A DNA stretch of 52,000 nucleotides from Candidatus Omnitrophota bacterium (GTDB taxonomy: Bacteria > Omnitrophota > Gorgyraeia > B26-G9): NCBI GenBank assembly GCA_018817165.1, contig JAHITY010000031.1, positions 1-52,000 on the forward strand, written 5' to 3'. The position numbers and the translations under genes are program-made. Positions 50,268 through 52,000 of this stretch are shown one piece after another; the stretch's first letter is position 1; each line of letters opens with the position of its first letter. Under the pieces are notes generated by a model. The model searched no databases. It saw nothing but the letters and a program-made list of their open reading frames with translations, and had not been told where the DNA came from.

Positions 50268-51848
50268 ATGGAAAAAGGATATCTTTGCATTGTTTTACAT
50301 GGGCATTTACCTTTTGTTCGCCATCCAGAGCATGAGAATTTTCTAGAGGAAGAGTGGCTTTATGAAGCTATAACTGAGACTTATATTCCTTTGCTTAATA
50401 TATTTGATAAGCTGATTGAAGATGGCGTAAATTTCCGCATAACCATGGGAGTTTCTCCGCCGTTAATCTCAATGTTGCTTGATCCTTTATTGCAGCACCG
50501 TTATATCATGCATATAGAGAAATTAATTGAATTGGCCAACCGTGAAGTTGAAAGAACCAGATGGCAGCCGGAATTCAATAAACTGGCTTTAATGTATTTA
50601 AGTAAATTTAATTTGGCTAGATATTATTTCGCGGAAAAACATAGAGGTAATCTTTTAGAAGCATTTAAGCGGGTTCAGGATGCTGGTAGATTAGATATCA
50701 TGACTTGCGGGGCGACCCATGGCTTTTTCCCTTTAATGGCAACATGTAAGGATTCAATTCGTGCGCAGGTGAGAGCAGCGGTTGAACAATATAAAAGTGT
50801 CTTTCATCGCCAGCCTAAAGGTATGTGGTTGCCAGAGTGTGGATATAATCCTGGAGATGATGAAATCCTGAAAGAAAATGGTATAAGATATTTTTTTACT
50901 GATACTCATGGAGTCTTGCATGGTACGCCAAGACCAAAACATGGAGTTTTTGCTCCGGTTTATTGTAAATCTGGCGTAGCTTGTTTTGGTCGAGACCTTG
51001 AGTCTTCAAAACAAGTTTGGAGTGCTAAACAGGGATATCCTGGAGATTATAATTACCGCGAATTTTATCGTGATATTGCTTTTGATTTGGACTTTGATTA
51101 TATCAAACCGTATATTCATCCTGATGGGATCAGAACTAATACCGGAATAAAATACTACCGAATTACCGGAGAAACAGATGATAAGCAGCCTTATAATGAA
51201 GAAGTGGCGATGCAGACAGCCGCGTCGCATGCTGCTAATTTTATGTTTAACCGGGAAAAACAGGCTGAATATGTTAAAGGGATTATAAAAAGAAAGCCGA
51301 TTATTGTCGCGCCATATGATGCTGAATTATTTGGACATTGGTGGTATGAAGGTCCGGATTGGCTTAATTTTTTAATTAGGAAAATTGCTTATGACCAGAA
51401 AAACATTAAACTTATTTCTCCATCTGATTATTTAGATGAGTATCCTAAGAATCAGGTAATTACTCCATCGCTTTCCAGTTGGGGATATAAGGGCTATGCC
51501 GAGTTTTGGTTGGAAGGCTCCAATGCGTGGGTTTATAGGCATTTGCATAAAGCTTCTGAGCGAATGAGTGAATTAGTCAAGCTATATCCGGAAGCCGGGG
51601 GTCTGACACTGAGAGCACTGAATCAGGCTTTACGTGAAGTCTTACTGGCGCAAAGTTCTGATTGGGCTTTTATTATGAAAACAGGTACTCATGTTTCTTA
51701 TGCGATTGATCGAACTAAAAAACACGTGCTTAATTTTACCAAGTTATACAATCAGATAAAAGCAAATAATATTAAAGAGCAATGGCTGAGTGAACTCGAG
51801 TCTAAAAATAATATATTTCCTGATATTAGTTACAAGTTCCATTCTTGA
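50268..51848 (+). CDS. GH57 1,4-alpha-glucan branching enzyme (DUF1957 type)
   Basis: The 526-residue enzyme introduces alpha-1,6 branches in glycogen-like glucan. The start LCIVLHGHLPFVRHPEHENFLEEEWLYEAI and SPPLISML are GH57 conserved region 1-2. The nucleophile is Glu190 in MWLPECGY and the acid/base Asp351 is in PYDAELFGHWWYEGP. The C-terminal helical DUF1957 domain has WLEGSNAWVYRHLHKASERM, LTLRALNQALREVLLAQSSDWAF and HFTK-like LNFTKLYNQI. A TATAAT at 50252-50257 with a very short distance to the ATG, preceded by AGGGGAA, may be incidental. It directly follows the DUF4912 gene and is the only carbohydrate-polymer enzyme near ParA-CBM48. Confidence 0.95.
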   Translation: MEKGYLCIVLHGHLPFVRHPEHENFLEEEWLYEAITETYIPLLNIFDKLIEDGVNFRITMGVSPPLISMLLDPLLQHRYIMHIEKLIELANREVERTRWQPEFNKLALMYLSKFNLARYYFAEKHRGNLLEAFKRVQDAGRLDIMTCGATHGFFPLMATCKDSIRAQVRAAVEQYKSVFHRQPKGMWLPECGYNPGDDEILKENGIRYFFTDTHGVLHGTPRPKHGVFAPVYCKSGVACFGRDLESSKQVWSAKQGYPGDYNYREFYRDIAFDLDFDYIKPYIHPDGIRTNTGIKYYRITGETDDKQPYNEEVAMQTAASHAANFMFNREKQAEYVKGIIKRKPIIVAPYDAELFGHWWYEGPDWLNFLIRKIAYDQKNIKLISPSDYLDEYPKNQVITPSLSSWGYKGYAEFWLEGSNAWVYRHLHKASERMSELVKLYPEAGGLTLRALNQALREVLLAQSSDWAFIMKTGTHVSYAIDRTKKHVLNFTKLYNQIKANNIKEQWLSELESKNNIFPDISYKFHS

Positions 51849-51854
51849 GAGAAC

Positions 51855-51875
51855 AGCGGTTAGCGGATAGCTGAT
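51855..51875 (+). repeat. Short heptameric repeat after the GH57 gene
   Basis: Three units AGCGGTT, AGCGGAT, AGCTGAT lie seven nt after the GH57 stop. They are the same kind of period-seven tract as elsewhere in the window. Confidence 0.75.
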
Positions 51876-51885
51876 AAATATCTAT

Positions 51886-51921
51886 ACATCGTTTACCCGA
51901 AAGTCTCAGGACATCGTTTAC
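51886..51921 (+). repeat. Direct repeat ACATCGTTTAC near the window end
   Basis: ACATCGTTTAC occurs at 51886-51896 and again at 51911-51921, 25 nt apart. Such repeats can form transposase-binding ends of IS elements, but no transposase is in view; the window ends at 52000. The remaining 79 nt show no gene I can support. Confidence 0.45.
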
Positions 51922-52000
51922 TCAGATAGGAATAACGCAATAAATGAAGTCGTTCCTAACTTGCGTATATATTGTGTGACTATCGTCTGAAATATTCGCG

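Overview
The window is about 52 kb of low-GC bacterial chromosome. The gene content fits Omnitrophota (former OP3) or a neighbouring uncultured lineage: many B12-dependent radical SAM proteins and glycosyltransferases, four-helix-bundle (23S-IVS-like) proteins in intergenic cassettes, a DUF4912 protein next to a GH57 branching enzyme, and a ParA fused to a glycogen-binding domain. This taxonomic guess is inferred from gene families only; no rRNA gene is present.

Layout. 1-1000: tail of an unknown gene, tRNA-Phe(GAA) with promoter and terminator, then two strongly folded noncoding segments. 1000-3284 (minus strand): SPL-like radical SAM protein and a GT2 glycosyltransferase in one transcript. 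3285-6506: hisH, a four-helix-bundle cassette framed by inverted repeats, hisF and larE. 6581-39239: one long, tightly packed plus-strand surface-polysaccharide cluster behind a sigma70-type promoter. It holds a Wzx-like flippase, UDP-glucose dehydrogenase and UDP-xylose synthase, many glycosyltransferases, four B12-binding radical SAM proteins, two methyltransferases and a CDP-3,6-dideoxyhexose set (rfbF, rfbG, reductase, TPP enzyme, rfbH, and a distant rfbE). It ends with a membrane and periplasmic assembly module of two GT-C-like proteins. 39442-42712: nadE and manC, separated by dispersed repeats. 42713-44252: a repeat-rich gap, an apparently interrupted cyclic-di-GMP-I riboswitch with its terminator, and a type IV pilin or pseudopilin gene. 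44314-51848: ParA-CBM48 fusion, degenerate ParA paralog, PD-(D/E)XK-like protein, pgeF, Lys-rich DUF4912 protein and GH57 alpha-glucan branching enzyme.

Most promising novelty. (1) The 44.3-51.8 kb cluster looks like a ParA-type positioning system for alpha-glucan. The ATPase carries a CBM48 domain, and a ParB-like activating peptide (core LGKGLEDIS) occurs in both the pseudo-ParA and the DUF4912 protein. (2) The pilin leader carries both halves of a c-di-GMP-I riboswitch, split by a 72-nt insert predicted to form two abutting hairpins. (3) Heptameric repeats occur between genes and also inside three coding sequences (hisH, hisF and a radical SAM gene). (4) Four-helix-bundle genes sit in repeat-bounded cassettes, with one tandem-duplicated leader and one internally deleted relic.

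All functional calls come from reading translated sequence and motifs by eye. No database search or folding program was run.
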